Source: Bradyrhizobium sp. WBAH42 (GTDB lineage Bacteria; Pseudomonadota; Alphaproteobacteria; Rhizobiales; Xanthobacteraceae). Taken from it: a stretch of 64,000 bases of DNA. Position numbers and translations under genes: made by a program. The stretch is from assembly GCF_024585265.1 (NCBI RefSeq), contig NZ_CP036533.1, forward strand, positions 4,039,001-4,103,000, given 5' to 3'. Every line of letters begins with the position of its first letter. Positions within the stretch are counted from its first letter, which is position 1. This document shows, piece by piece, positions 1 to 10,538 of the stretch. The notes below the pieces were generated by a model, which saw only the letters and a program-made list of their open reading frames with translations, had not been told where the DNA came from and made no database searches.

Positions 1-465
1 GAATGGCTGCCGGTGCAGGGCTACACGCCGCTCAGCTCCGGCTTCTGGCCGTGGCTCGAGAACCTGATCCTGCCGGCGGTCGCGCTCGGCTGCGTCTATA
101 TCGCGCTGGTCGCCCGCATCACGCGGGCGGCCATGCTCGAAGTGCTGCAGCAGGACTATATCCGCACCGCCAAGGCCAAGGGCCTCGGGCAGGGCGGCAT
201 CCTGTTCATCCACGCCCTGAAGAACGCGGCGGTGCCGATCGTCACCGTGATCGGGATCGGCATCGCGCTCCTGATCGGCGGCGCGGTCGTCACCGAGAGC
301 GTGTTCGCGATCCCCGGCCTCGGCCGCCTCACCATCGATGCCATCCTGCGCCGCGACTATCCGGTGATCCAGGGCATCGTGCTGCTGTTCAGCTTCGTCT
401 ACGTCCTCGTCAATCTGATGATCGACGTCGTCTACACGCTCGTTGACCCGAGGATCCGCTATTGA
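1..465 (+). CDS. ABC transporter permease, DppB/OppB type (5' truncated by window edge)
   Basis: C-terminal part of an inner-membrane permease of a dipeptide/oligopeptide-type importer. The frame is open from base 1, so the gene starts outside the window. The visible 154 residues hold several hydrophobic segments and the EAA loop that docks on the ATPase (DYIRTAKAKGL, about bases 154-186), which is characteristic of DppB-like permeases. The stop codon overlaps the TTG start of the next permease by 4 bases (TTGA). Two permeases followed by two ATPases is the classic Dpp/Opp order, and the substrate-binding protein is presumably upstream of the window. The substrate cannot be told from the permease. 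Confidence 0.93.
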   Translation, partial: EWLPVQGYTPLSSGFWPWLENLILPAVALGCVYIALVARITRAAMLEVLQQDYIRTAKAKGLGQGGILFIHALKNAAVPIVTVIGIGIALLIGGAVVTESVFAIPGLGRLTIDAILRRDYPVIQGIVLLFSFVYVLVNLMIDVVYTLVDPRIRY

Positions 466-1385
466 CCGACACCACCGTCAATCCGCAATCGCTTCCGGCC
501 GGCCTCGTCCTTGCGCCGCAACTGCCCGAGATCCTGCGGCCGGTCAGGATACGGCGCGGCTTCGTCGGCCTGCTGCGCGGCCATCCGACGGTCGCGATCG
601 GCGGCGCATTGCTGCTGACCCTGGTGCTGATCGCGGTCTTTGCGCCTTACCTCGGCACGGTCGACCCGACCGCGCTTGCGCCCGCCAAGCGCACCCGCGC
701 GCCGTCGGCCGATTTCTGGTTCGGCACCGACGTGCTCGGCCGCGACATCTATTCGCGCGTGCTGTTCGGCGCACGCGTCTCGCTCACGGTCGGCCTGTCG
801 GTCGCGATCTTCGCGTCGGCGATCGGCCTTGCCATCGGCATGGTCTCCGGCTTCATCCGCTGGGCCGATGGCATCCTGATGCGGTTCATGGACGGGCTGA
901 TGTCGATCCCGCCGATCCTGCTGGCGATCGCGCTGATGGCGCTGACGCGCGGCAGCGTCGGCAACGTCATCCTGGCAATCACCGTGGCCGAGATCCCGCG
1001 CGTCTCGCGCCTCGTCCGCAGCGTCGTGCTGTCCTTGCGCGAACAGCCCTATGTGGACGCGGCGGTGGCCTGCGGCACCCGCACACCGATGATCATCCTG
1101 CGCCATATCCTGCCCAACACCGTTGCGCCGATGCTGGTGCAGGCGACCTATATCTGCGCCAGCGCCATGATCACGGAGGCGATCCTGTCCTTCATCGGCG
1201 CCGGCACGCCGCCGACCATCCCGTCCTGGGGCAACATCATGGCCGAGGGCCGTGCGCTCTGGCAGGTGAAGCCCTACATCGTGTTCTTCCCGGCGGCGTT
1301 CCTGTCCGTCACCGTGCTCGCCGTGAATCTGCTCGGCGACGGCCTTCGCGATGCGCTCGATCCGCGCATGGCCAAGAGCCTGTGA
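462..1385 (+). CDS. ABC transporter permease, DppC/OppC type
   Basis: Second inner-membrane permease of the peptide-type importer, 307 residues, normal for DppC. It starts at a TTG overlapping the previous stop codon. A hydrophobic N-terminal segment (about residues 45-65) precedes a periplasmic loop with the DppC-typical [11 protein letters not shown] motif. The EAA cytoplasmic loop ([14 protein letters not shown], about residue 195) follows, then further membrane spans. Transport specificity is not visible. Peptides, opines and nickel are all carried by members of this family. Confidence 0.93.
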   Translation: MTDTTVNPQSLPAGLVLAPQLPEILRPVRIRRGFVGLLRGHPTVAIGGALLLTLVLIAVFAPYLGTVDPTALAPAKRTRAPSADFWFGTDVLGRDIYSRVLFGARVSLTVGLSVAIFASAIGLAIGMVSGFIRWADGILMRFMDGLMSIPPILLAIALMALTRGSVGNVILAITVAEIPRVSRLVRSVVLSLREQPYVDAAVACGTRTPMIILRHILPNTVAPMLVQATYICASAMITEAILSFIGAGTPPTIPSWGNIMAEGRALWQVKPYIVFFPAAFLSVTVLAVNLLGDGLRDALDPRMAKSL

Positions 1386-1416
1386 TGTTGCCTCTGATGG
1401 ATCGAGGCTGATCGCG

Positions 1417-2402
<986 letters not shown>

Positions 2403-2406
<4 letters not shown>

Positions 2407-3380
2407 GTCCTCCGCTGCTCCAGGTCAACGACCTCAAGAAGCATTTTCCGATCAACAAGGGCCTCTTCGGGCGGCAAACCGAATTCGTCTATGCGGTCGA
2501 CGGCGTGTCGTTCGAGATCGCGCGCGGCGAGACCTTGTCGCTGGTCGGCGAGTCCGGCTGCGGCAAATCGACGGTCGGCCGCGCCATCCTGCGGCTGTTC
2601 GAGATCACCTCGGGGCAGGTCATCCTCGACGGCCAGAGGATCGACGACGCCGCACCGAGCACGATGCGCCAGATGCGCCGCCGCGTGCAGGTCGTGTTCC
2701 AGGATCCGTTCTCGAGCCTCAATCCGCGCATGCGCGTGCGCGACATTCTCGCCGAGCCGATCCGCAATTTCGGCCTCGCGAAGTCCGCGGAGGACCTCGA
2801 GGTCCGCGTCACGTCGCTGATGGACACGGTGCGCCTGCCGCGCGAGGCGCTGAACCGCAGGCCGCACGAATTCTCCGGCGGCCAGCGTCAGCGCATCGGT
2901 ATTGCGCGGGCGCTCGCGGCCGAGCCCGAGCTGATCGTGTGCGACGAGGCGGTCTCCGCGCTCGACGTTTCAGTCAAGGCGCAGATCGTCAATCTGCTGC
3001 AGGATCTGCAGCGCGAGTTCGGCCTCGCGCTGCTGTTCATCAGCCACGATCTCGCCATCGTCGAGCACATGACCCACCGCGTGGCGGTGATGTATCTCGG
3101 CAAAATCGTCGAGGTGGCACCTCGGCGCGAGATCTTTGCCGCGCCGAGGCACCCCTATACCAAGGCGCTGCTCTCGGCCGTGCCGCTGCCGGAGCCCGGA
3201 GCCCAGCGCAATCCCATCATCCTCAAGGGCGACGTGCCGAGCCCGATCAACCCGCCGAAGGGGTGTCGCTTTCATACCCGGTGTCCCTTCGTCTTCGATC
3301 GTTGCCGGACCGAGGAGCCGGTACTTCGCGCCACAGGACCGGAGCAGTGGGTGGCCTGTCACCTCGACGAACCGCCGTAG
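2403..3380 (+). CDS. ABC transporter ATP-binding protein, DppF/OppF type
   Basis: Second ATPase of the same importer, 325 residues. Walker [10 protein letters not shown] lies near residue 50, the signature [15 protein letters not shown] near 160 and Walker [13 protein letters not shown] near 180. The C-terminal oligopeptide-transport extension has the [12 protein letters not shown] cysteine motif. Its ATG overlaps the DppD-like stop (ATGA), so the two ATPases are translationally coupled and likely form the heterodimeric motor. It is the last gene of this operon. The convergent YCII-like gene ends only 4 bases away, and I see no hairpin in between. Confidence 0.94.
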
Positions 3381-3384
3381 GGGC

Positions 3385-3672
3385 TCATCCCTGCCGGCGC
3401 AGGAAGCCCGTGATCGTGACCTTTTCCCAGATGCCGGCCGCGGCAAAGGGATCTGCACGGTTGAAGGCTTCGACCTCGGCGCGGCCAGGAGCCTCGATCA
3501 GGAACAGGCTGCCGATCATGGTCTGGCCATCGTCGGAGACCAGCGGTCCCGACATCACAATCTTGACGCCCAAGCGCGAGGTGTCGCTGAGGAAGGCCTT
3601 GTGGGCATCGTAGTTGGCGAGCCGGGTCGGCAACGCGTCGGCGCGATCGACGGCGTGAATGGCGAACAGCAT
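3385..3672 (-). CDS. YCII-related protein
   Basis: Small 95-residue cytoplasmic protein of the YciI/YCII family (ferredoxin-like alpha-beta fold). The family signature is visible: an N-terminal MLFAIHAVDR strand, a histidine in the YDAHKAFL helix, and the VMSGPLVSDDG and DPFAAAGI segments. Family members are often found with aromatic or sugar catabolic genes, and an enzymatic role has been proposed for some of them, using the conserved His-Asp pair. It is the last gene of the eleven-gene catabolic operon, 68 bases after the binding-protein gene and beyond a strong hairpin. It may therefore be expressed at a lower level. Confidence 0.88.
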   Translation of the reverse strand: MLFAIHAVDRADALPTRLANYDAHKAFLSDTSRLGVKIVMSGPLVSDDGQTMIGSLFLIEAPGRAEVEAFNRADPFAAAGIWEKVTITGFLRRQG

Positions 3673-3701
3673 CGTGTCTCCGTTTCTTGCGTCAGTTCTT
3701 G

Positions 3702-3726
3702 GGACGGCCGCGGGCTGCGGCCGTCC
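3702..3726. other. Perfect 10-bp inverted repeat (hairpin) between two operon genes
   Basis: GGACGGCCGC and GCGGCCGTCC are exact reverse complements separated by a 5-base loop. The element lies between the stop of the sugar-binding protein gene and the start of the YCII gene, both on the minus strand. No T-run follows on either strand, so it is not a classic intrinsic terminator. A 3' stabilising or attenuating hairpin that raises binding-protein mRNA relative to downstream mRNA is the simplest reading. Confidence 0.55.
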
Positions 3727-3740
3727 GGGCTTGGGGTGGT

Positions 3741-4715
3741 CTACTTCGCGCTGAGCTTGCCGGCGTCCTCGAAGGTCGGACAGGTCCGCTGCTCCAGCGG
3801 CACGTCGAACGGCCCAAAATTGTCCTTGGTGATCACGGTCGGCTTCAGCACGATCTCGCTGATCACGGGCTGGTTCCGTAGCGACCGGATCGCCATCATG
3901 GTGCCGAGGCAGCCTTGCGCAAATCCGTTGTAGTCACCGCTCGCCAGCAGCTTGCCGGACTTGATCGCGTCGATCGCCTCCTTGGTGCCGTTGATGCCGA
4001 TCACCTGCGCTTTGCGGTTGGCGCCGTCGAGCGCTTCGATCGCGCCGACTGCCATGGCGTCGTTGGCGGCGAGCACGCCGTCGATCTGCGAATTCGACTG
4101 CATCAAATTCTCCATGACCTGGAGCGCCTGGAGCCGCTGATAGTTGCCGGGCTGCGAGGCCAAAAGCTTGGCGCCGGGAGCCTCCTTCAACGCGTCGTTG
4201 AAGCCGCGCACGCGGTCGACATTGGTCAGCGAGCCCTTGACGCCCTCGATGATGACGATGTTGCCCTTGCCGCCGAGCGTCTTGAGCAGGAAGCGCGCGG
4301 TCTCCAGTCCAAGGCTGTAATCGTCGGCGCCGACGAAGGACAGGAACTTGCCGCCGGCAGAGCGATCGGTGATGTTGACGACCGGGATCTTTGCTTCGTT
4401 GATCTTCTCGACCCCCGGCACCATCGCCTTGTAGTCGACCGGCGTGAACACGATCGCGCTCGGCTTCTTCACGACGACGTCCTCGATCTGGCTGAGCTGC
4501 TCGGGAATCGAGTCCGGCTTGGTCGGAATGTACTGCAGCGTCTTCGCGTTCAGCGTCTTCGCCATGTTGTCGGCGCCGACCCGCACCGTCTGGAAGAACG
4601 GATTGGTCTGGTTCTTGGTGAAGACGGCGATGGTCTCGCCGTCGGCACGTGCCCCAGTCGTGAACGCGGCCGCCATCAGCAGCGGCAGTGCCAGATAGCC
4701 CAGTCCTTGTTTCAT
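3741..4715 (-). CDS. Sugar ABC transporter substrate-binding protein (RbsB-like)
   Basis: Periplasmic binding protein of 324 residues in the periplasmic-binding-protein-like I family (RbsB type). A signal peptide (MKQGLGYLALPLLMAAAF..ARA) is followed by the typical start of the mature domain, TIAVFTKNQTNPFFQTVRVG. Further family marks are VDYKAMVPGVEKINEAKIPVV and LAANDAMAVGAIEAL. I chose the ATG at 4715 because GGAGG sits 4 bases upstream. A much longer open frame upstream is only a shadow of the permease gene. It completes the importer encoded by the next three genes. The neighbourhood of ring-cleavage enzymes suggests a ligand that yields a hydroxylated aromatic or a polyol rather than plain ribose, but this is inference. 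Confidence 0.93.
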   Translation of the reverse strand: MKQGLGYLALPLLMAAAFTTGARADGETIAVFTKNQTNPFFQTVRVGADNMAKTLNAKTLQYIPTKPDSIPEQLSQIEDVVVKKPSAIVFTPVDYKAMVPGVEKINEAKIPVVNITDRSAGGKFLSFVGADDYSLGLETARFLLKTLGGKGNIVIIEGVKGSLTNVDRVRGFNDALKEAPGAKLLASQPGNYQRLQALQVMENLMQSNSQIDGVLAANDAMAVGAIEALDGANRKAQVIGINGTKEAIDAIKSGKLLASGDYNGFAQGCLGTMMAIRSLRNQPVISEIVLKPTVITKDNFGPFDVPLEQRTCPTFEDAGKLSAK

Positions 4716-4756
4716 GTTGCCTCCATCCCTCATTTTGCTTGTTGGATTGCTAGAAC

Positions 4757-5734
4757 TCATTGCGCGCGGCGGCGGGTCTTCATGTCGAGCCAGACGGCGA
4801 GAATGACGATGATGCCGGTGACGAGCGGCTGCCAATTGGCGCTGACCGACAGCAGGTTCATGCCATTCAGCACCAGGGTCAGGATCAGCGCGCCGATGAA
4901 CGTGCCGAAGACGGTGCCGACGCCGCCGAACAGCGAGGTGCCGCCGATCAGCACGGCCGCGATCGCCGGCAGCGTCAGGCTCTCGCCGATGTCGGCCTCG
5001 GCCGAATTGAGCCGCGACAGGAAGATGATCGAGGCAAGTCCCGCCATGGTGCCCGATACCGCGTAGACCAGCAGCAGGCGCCGCGCGACCGGAATGCCGG
5101 AGAGCCTCGCCGCGACCGGATTGGCGCCGATCGCATAGATCTCCTGACCCCAGATCGTGCGCTGAGCGAAGAACGTCCCGATCCCGAGGAACACCAGCAG
5201 CAGGTAGACCGGGATCGGCAGGCCGAACAGATAGCCACTGCCGATCTGGCGGAAGCCAGTCGGGAAGCCGTGCAGGGTCTCGCCCGCCATGTACCAATAG
5301 GTGAGGCCATTCAGCACCCAGAGCATGCCATAGGTGGCGATGAAGGATGGGATGCGCAGCGCCGTGACCATGATGCCGTTGAGCAGGCCAACGATGCCGC
5401 CGCAGGCAAGGCCGGTGAGGATGCCGAGCGCCGGCGAGCCGGTCTTGTGGATCACGGTCCCCGCGATACAGGCCGACAGCGCGACATTGGCGCCGACGGA
5501 GAGGTCGAGGCCCGCGGTCAGCACCACCAGCGTCAGCCCGGAGGCGATGAAGAAGGTCAGGCTCGCCTGCCTCAGCACGTTGAGGATGTTGCCGAGGCTG
5601 AGGAAGGAATCGCTGAGCACGGCGAGCACCGCGCAGATCAGGAAAGCCGCGAGCAGGCGATAGAACAGCTGGACCGCGTCCTGCGACAGGAAGGAGCGGG
5701 GCGGCGCGATAGCGGCCTTGGTGATATCGGTCAT
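4757..5734 (-). CDS. Sugar ABC transporter permease (RbsC-like)
   Basis: Inner-membrane permease of 325 residues, BPD_transp_2/RbsC family, with about eight to ten hydrophobic segments. Diagnostic motifs are LTLVVLTAGLDLSVGA (about residues 65-80), GLLNGIMVTALRIPSFIATYG and AVLIGGTSLFGGVGTVFGTFIGA. The start ATG at 5734 overlaps the stop of the upstream permease by 4 bases. Two RbsC-like permeases with one duplicated ATPase is common in rhizobial CUT2 importers. The C-terminus ends in a basic DMKTRRRAQ tail, as usual for the cytoplasmic end. Confidence 0.93.
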   Translation of the reverse strand: MTDITKAAIAPPRSFLSQDAVQLFYRLLAAFLICAVLAVLSDSFLSLGNILNVLRQASLTFFIASGLTLVVLTAGLDLSVGANVALSACIAGTVIHKTGSPALGILTGLACGGIVGLLNGIMVTALRIPSFIATYGMLWVLNGLTYWYMAGETLHGFPTGFRQIGSGYLFGLPIPVYLLLVFLGIGTFFAQRTIWGQEIYAIGANPVAARLSGIPVARRLLLVYAVSGTMAGLASIIFLSRLNSAEADIGESLTLPAIAAVLIGGTSLFGGVGTVFGTFIGALILTLVLNGMNLLSVSANWQPLVTGIIVILAVWLDMKTRRRAQ

Positions 5735-6681
5735 GTGCGGCTCCTGAGGCCGTCGAGGAACAGGGCAACGATGACGAGCACGCCGACGCTGGCGACCTGC
5801 ACCGAGGACGGCAGCGAGATCAGGTTCAGCCCGTTGCGCAACACGCCGACGGAGAGGACCCCGAGCAGGGTACCAAGCAGCCAGCCATTGCCGCGCTCGA
5901 ACGAGGTGCCGCCGACAGCGACGGCCGCGATGGCATCGAACTCCAGCCCGAGACCGGCGGTGGGGTGGCCGGAGTTCATGCGTGCGGTCATCAAGAGGCC
6001 GGCAATGCCGGCCATGGCGCCGCCGATCGCGTAGACCGCGATCAGCAGCTTGTTGGGCGAGAGCCCGGCATAGCGCAGTGCCTCGCGGTTGCCGCCGAGC
6101 GCGAAGATGTAGGTGCCGAAGCGGGTGTGATAGAGCAGGCCGTGAAAGGCAGCGTAGGTCACCAGCGCCATCACGATCGGCACGGGAATGCCGAGCAGCG
6201 TCGCCGAATAGATGTCGCGCACGCTGTGGGGAATGCCGACCACGCTCTGGCCGTCGCTGACGATCAGCGACAGGCCTTGCGCCATGCCGAGCGTGCCGAG
6301 CGTCGCGACAAAGGGCGGAATGCCGAGGATAGCGACCAGCCACCCGTTGGCAACGCCAAAGGCCGCGCCGACCAGAAGGCCGGCGCCAAGGCCCAGCAGC
6401 ATCGATTTGGTCGCCAGCGACACGATCGCGACGCAGAGCGAGGTCAGCGTCAGCACCGCGCCCATCGACAGGTCCAGCCCCTCCGTCATGATGATCAGCG
6501 TCATCGGCAGCGCGAGCATGGTCAGGATGGTCGACTGCACCAGCACGTTGGAGAGGTTGGCGACCGACAGGAAGCCGGGCGCGATCGCGCTGAACAGCGC
6601 GATCAGCAGCACCAGCACGATGGCAACGCCTGGGATGCGTTGCAGCGGATTGGGTTGGGCGACGACCGCGGCTTCACGCAT
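5731..6681 (-). CDS. Sugar ABC transporter permease (RbsC-like), second
   Basis: Second membrane subunit of the CUT2 importer, 316 residues. It has the RbsC motifs MTLIIMTEGLDLSMGAVLTL near residue 60, ANGWLVAILGIPPFVATLGTLG near 110 and VAVGGTSFERGNGWLLGTLLG near 250. It overlaps the ATPase stop by 8 bases and couples to the next permease through ATGA. The two permeases are clearly diverged, so the membrane channel is probably a heterodimer. Confidence 0.93.
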   Translation of the reverse strand: MREAAVVAQPNPLQRIPGVAIVLVLLIALFSAIAPGFLSVANLSNVLVQSTILTMLALPMTLIIMTEGLDLSMGAVLTLTSLCVAIVSLATKSMLLGLGAGLLVGAAFGVANGWLVAILGIPPFVATLGTLGMAQGLSLIVSDGQSVVGIPHSVRDIYSATLLGIPVPIVMALVTYAAFHGLLYHTRFGTYIFALGGNREALRYAGLSPNKLLIAVYAIGGAMAGIAGLLMTARMNSGHPTAGLGLEFDAIAAVAVGGTSFERGNGWLLGTLLGVLSVGVLRNGLNLISLPSSVQVASVGVLVIVALFLDGLRSRT

Positions 6682-8197
6682 GATGCATCCCCAGTCGCAC
6701 GATATTCTCCTCGGTCAATTCGTTGCGTGTCAGGTGCCCGGCGATGCGCCCCTCGCGCATCACATAGGCGCGGTCGCAGACATGGCAGATCTCGACCTGC
6801 TCGGACGAGATCATCAACGCCGCCGCGCCTTCCGCGACGAGGCGGTCGATCAGCGCGAAGATTTCCGACTTGGCGCCGATGTCGATGCCGCGCGTCGGCT
6901 CATCGAAGATGAAGAGTTTCGAGCCGGCGGCGAGCCATTTTCCGATCACGACCTTCTGCTGGTTGCCGCCCGAGAGCAGGCCGACGGTCTGGCGTGCGCT
7001 CGGTGTCGCGACGCGGAGCTGCCGGATCAGGCCGTCGGCGGTACGCTGGGCCGAGCGTTGGTCGAACAGCCCGCTCGGGAACAGCTTCCTCAGCGCCGAC
7101 ACCACCAGATTGTCGCTGACGGATCGCAGCAGCGCGAGGCCTTCGCTCTTGCGGCTCTCCGGGATCAGCGCGATGCCGCGGCGGGCGGCGAGATCCGGCT
7201 CGCCGGAAATGCTCTTGCCGTCGAAGATGATCTCGCCCGATGTCACGGGATCGGCGCCGAAGATCGCGCGGGCGACCTCGCTGCGGCCGGAGCCGACCAG
7301 CCCGCATAGGCCGACGATCTCGCCGCGGCGTACCTCGATGTTGATGTCGGAGATGCCGGTCGGCGCAGTCAGGCCCTTGACCTCGAGCAGCACCTCGCCG
7401 GGTTTATCGGCAAAATGGCGCGGGTAGGTCATGTCGACGTTGCGGCCGACCATCATGCGCACGAGCTGGTCCGGCGTGACGTCGGCGGGCCGGACACCAT
7501 CGATGCGGCGGCCGTCGCGCAGCACGGTGATGCGATCGCCGAGCGCGAACACTTCGGCCATGCGGTGGGAGATGTAGACGATCGACACGCCGTCCGCCTT
7601 CAGCCGCGCGATCAGTGCGAACAAGAGCTCGGTCTCGCGGTCGGACAGCGCTGCGGTCGGCTCGTCCATGACCAGGATGCGGGCGTTCTGGCTGATCGCC
7701 TTGGCGATCTCGACCATCTGCTGCTGCGCGACGCCGAGCTTGTCGACGATGGTGGAGGGATCGATGTCGAAGCCGATGGTGTCGAGCACGCGCCTTGCGT
7801 CGGCCAATAACCTGCGGCGGTCGATGGTGCCGGGAATGCGGCCCTTCGGCTCGCGTCCCAAGAAGATGTTCTGGGCGATGTCGAGATGGGGGACGAGCGA
7901 GAATTCTTGGAAGATCACGGCAATGCCGAGCTTTTGCGCATCGGCGGTCGAGGAGATCGCGACCCGTTTGCCGTTGTAATAGAACTCGCCGGCGTCGGCG
8001 CGATAGGCGCCGCACAGCACCTTCATCAGGCTCGATTTGCCGGCGCCGTTCTCGCCCAGCAGCATGTGGACCTCGCCGGGGTAGACGGCAAAGGACACGT
8101 CGTCCAGCGCCTTGACGCCGGGAAATTCCTTGCTGATGCCGCGCAGCTCCAGCAGCGGCGTGGGTGAGGTGACCTCGATCGGGAGCGCGTCGCTCAT
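6674..8197 (-). CDS. Sugar ABC transporter ATP-binding protein (RbsA-like, duplicated ATPase)
   Basis: Tandem-domain ATPase of 507 residues, the normal length for RbsA/XylG. The first domain has Walker [10 protein letters not shown] (about residues 53-61) and Walker B ILVMDEPTAALS. The second has the degenerate P-loop GLVGSGRSEVARAIFGA, the signature [15 protein letters not shown] and LFIFDEPTRGIDIGAK. It energises the two permeases downstream and is coupled to the upstream oxidase gene by a 4-base overlap. Confidence 0.95.
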   Translation of the reverse strand: MSDALPIEVTSPTPLLELRGISKEFPGVKALDDVSFAVYPGEVHMLLGENGAGKSSLMKVLCGAYRADAGEFYYNGKRVAISSTADAQKLGIAVIFQEFSLVPHLDIAQNIFLGREPKGRIPGTIDRRRLLADARRVLDTIGFDIDPSTIVDKLGVAQQQMVEIAKAISQNARILVMDEPTAALSDRETELLFALIARLKADGVSIVYISHRMAEVFALGDRITVLRDGRRIDGVRPADVTPDQLVRMMVGRNVDMTYPRHFADKPGEVLLEVKGLTAPTGISDINIEVRRGEIVGLCGLVGSGRSEVARAIFGADPVTSGEIIFDGKSISGEPDLAARRGIALIPESRKSEGLALLRSVSDNLVVSALRKLFPSGLFDQRSAQRTADGLIRQLRVATPSARQTVGLLSGGNQQKVVIGKWLAAGSKLFIFDEPTRGIDIGAKSEIFALIDRLVAEGAAALMISSEQVEICHVCDRAYVMREGRIAGHLTRNELTEENIVRLGMHHA

Positions 8198-9588
8198 GCT
8201 TTGGCTCCGCCAGCAAAGATCTTTCCGGGGTTCATCAATCCGGCGGGATCGAGCGCCGTCTTGATCGATCGCATCACGTCCACGGCCTCGCCGAGCTCAT
8301 CGGAGAGATAATCGATCTTGCCGAGCCCGATGCCGTGCTCGCCGGTGCAGGTGCCGTCCATGGCAATGGCGCGCGCGACCATGCGGGCCTGCAGCGCCTT
8401 GGCGCCTTCGGCCTCCTCCGGCTTTGTCGGGTCGATCAGGATCAGCATGTGGAAATTGCCGTCACCGACATGGCCGACGATCGGTGCGGTGAAACCGTGC
8501 GCGTCCGCATCGCGCCGCGTCTCGGTCAGGCATTCCGCCAGCCGTGAGATCGGCACGCAGACGTCGGTGATCACCGCGCGTGCGCCGGGCCGCAGGCCGA
8601 GGCCGGCATAGAGCGTGTTGTCGCGGGCGTGCCAGAGCCGGCTGCGGTCTTCCTGTGCCTTGGCCCAGGCAAAGCCATGGCCGCCGTGGTCGGCCGCGAT
8701 CGCCTGCGCGGCCTCGGCCTGTTCGGCGACCGATGTCTCCGAGCCATGGAATTCGAAGAACAGGGTGGGCGCCTCGCGATATCCGAGCTTGGCGTAGGCG
8801 TTGATGCCGCGCATCATGACGTCGTCGAGCAGCTCGATGCGCGCCACGGGGATCGCGGACTGGATCACGGAGATCGCGGTGTCGACGGCGTCGTGCAGGG
8901 TGTCGAAGCTGCAGACTGCCGCCGAGATCGCCTGCGGCACCGGATGGACCTTCAGCGTGATCTCCGTGATGATTCCGAGCGTGCCTTCCGCGCCGACGAA
9001 CATGCGAGTCAAATCATACCCGGCCGCCGATTTGCGCGCGCGCTTGGCGGTGCGAATGATGCGCCCGTCGGCCAGCACGACCTCGAGCGCCATGACGTTG
9101 TCCTTCATGGTGCCATAGCGCACCGCCATCGTGCCCGAGGCGCGCGTCGAGGTCATGCCGCCGATCGAAGCGTCGGCGCCCGGATCGATCGGGAAGAACA
9201 GGCCGGTGTTGCGCAGCTCCGCATTGAGCTGCTTGCGTGTGATGCCGGGCTGCACCACGACGTCCATGTCGCTGTCGTGCAGGCTGAGCACCTTGTTCAT
9301 GCGCGCGAAGTCGAAGCAGACGCCGCCGGCGACCGCGGCCGCATTGCCTTCGAGCGAGGTCCCCGCGCCGAACGGAACAATCGGCATGCCCGCGCTCGCG
9401 CAGAGCTTGACGATTTCGGCGACCTCCTGCGTGGTCTCGGGGAAGACCACGATGTCGGGCGGCAGGTTCTGATAATGCGACTCGCTCTGCCCGTGCTGAT
9501 CGAGCACGCCGCGCGCGACGCTCACGCGCGGGCCGATCATGCCGGTGAGGCGATCGGCCAATGTGCCCGTGCTGACCCGCGGTCCCAT
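8194..9588 (-). CDS. FAD-linked oxidase (D-lactate/glycolate dehydrogenase GlcD-like)
   Basis: Flavoenzyme of 464 residues in the FAD-binding PCMH / VAO family with a C-terminal FAD-oxidase cap. The N-terminal FAD site shows VPFGAGTSLEG (about residues 95-105), DPGADASIGGMTSTRASG and GAEGTLGIITEITLK. The C-terminus has the metal-site histidines in VGHVGDGNFHMLI and TGEHGIGLGK. These match D-2-hydroxyacid dehydrogenases (D-lactate, glycolate, D-2-hydroxyglutarate), but the sequence does not fix the substrate. It lies between the importer and the dioxygenase, so it probably oxidises an alpha-hydroxyacid produced in this pathway. Electron acceptor unknown. Confidence 0.9.
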   Translation of the reverse strand: MGPRVSTGTLADRLTGMIGPRVSVARGVLDQHGQSESHYQNLPPDIVVFPETTQEVAEIVKLCASAGMPIVPFGAGTSLEGNAAAVAGGVCFDFARMNKVLSLHDSDMDVVVQPGITRKQLNAELRNTGLFFPIDPGADASIGGMTSTRASGTMAVRYGTMKDNVMALEVVLADGRIIRTAKRARKSAAGYDLTRMFVGAEGTLGIITEITLKVHPVPQAISAAVCSFDTLHDAVDTAISVIQSAIPVARIELLDDVMMRGINAYAKLGYREAPTLFFEFHGSETSVAEQAEAAQAIAADHGGHGFAWAKAQEDRSRLWHARDNTLYAGLGLRPGARAVITDVCVPISRLAECLTETRRDADAHGFTAPIVGHVGDGNFHMLILIDPTKPEEAEGAKALQARMVARAIAMDGTCTGEHGIGLGKIDYLSDELGEAVDVMRSIKTALDPAGLMNPGKIFAGGAKA

Positions 9589-9638
9589 CCTCAGCTCCCG
9601 TCCCTGTTTTACGGACTCTTGTTGGTCCGTCGTTGAGC

Positions 9639-10523
9639 TTAAGCGGCTCTTGCGTTGCTTGCGACCTGCTTCAGGCCGAAATCATAGTTGAGATGAAAAT
9701 AGTCGCGCTCCACCATGCGACCATCCGGCGCACGGCCCGCGGGATGCCGGACGAATTCGCGGATCAGGCTGTCCTTGACGCCGAACACCACGTCGCTGTC
9801 GAGATATTGGTCGCCGGCAACGAAGACGTGCGTCACCAGTTGCTCGAAACCGGGCGCTGAGATCATGAAGTGCACGTGCGCCGGGCGCCAGGGATGGCGT
9901 CCCTGCACCTCCAGCATCTCGCCGACCGGTCCGTCATGCGGAATGGGGTAGGCGGCCGGCTTGATCGACCAAAAATGGAAGCGGCCGTTGGCGTCGGTGT
10001 GGAAGCGGGCGCGCATCGCGAGATCGCCGATCTTGTCGAGCTGCTGGACGTCGTAGTAGCCGTCGTCGTCGGAATGCCAGACGTCCACGATGGCGCCGGC
10101 CAGCGGCTGTCCGTCCACGGTCGAGACCGAGCCGGTGACCAGCATCGGATCGCCTTCCATCGACCCGGAGATGTCAGCGCCGCTGTCCTTCTCCGGCGCG
10201 GCCTGGACGAAAAACGGGCCGAGCACCGTGGTCTCGGTCGCGCCTTCCGGCACCGGATGGTTGATAGCGTCGACCAGCATGGAGACACCGAGCGTGTCCG
10301 ACAGCAGGATGAATTCCTGACGCTTGTCGTTGCACATGTGCCCGGTGCGGGTCAGGAAGTCGATGCCGTATTCCCATTCCTTCTGGGTCGGCCGCACCTC
10401 GCGGACGAACGCGTGAAGGTGACGCACCAGCGCCTCGCTGACCTGCTTGATGCGTGGATCGGTCGCGCCCGCGATCCGCTCCAGCACCGCGTCCGTGATC
10501 GTGTTCTCGTTGAAGTTACGCAT
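9639..10523 (-). CDS. Intradiol ring-cleavage dioxygenase, hydroxyquinol 1,2-dioxygenase type
   Basis: Non-haem Fe(III) dioxygenase of 294 residues. An N-terminal helical dimerisation domain (residues 1-100) precedes the intradiol beta-sandwich. The predicted iron ligands are Tyr157 (in GYYDVQ), Tyr192 (YPIPHDGP), His216 and His218 (HPWRPAHVHF). The YPIPHDGPVG and RHPWRPAH context is typical of hydroxyquinol (benzene-1,2,4-triol) 1,2-dioxygenases, which form maleylacetate. The maleylacetate reductase gene in the same operon supports this reading over catechol 1,2-dioxygenase. No muconate cycloisomerase is nearby. Confidence 0.92.
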   Translation of the reverse strand: MRNFNENTITDAVLERIAGATDPRIKQVSEALVRHLHAFVREVRPTQKEWEYGIDFLTRTGHMCNDKRQEFILLSDTLGVSMLVDAINHPVPEGATETTVLGPFFVQAAPEKDSGADISGSMEGDPMLVTGSVSTVDGQPLAGAIVDVWHSDDDGYYDVQQLDKIGDLAMRARFHTDANGRFHFWSIKPAAYPIPHDGPVGEMLEVQGRHPWRPAHVHFMISAPGFEQLVTHVFVAGDQYLDSDVVFGVKDSLIREFVRHPAGRAPDGRMVERDYFHLNYDFGLKQVASNARAA

Positions 10524-10538
10524 GTCGGTCTCCGTTGA

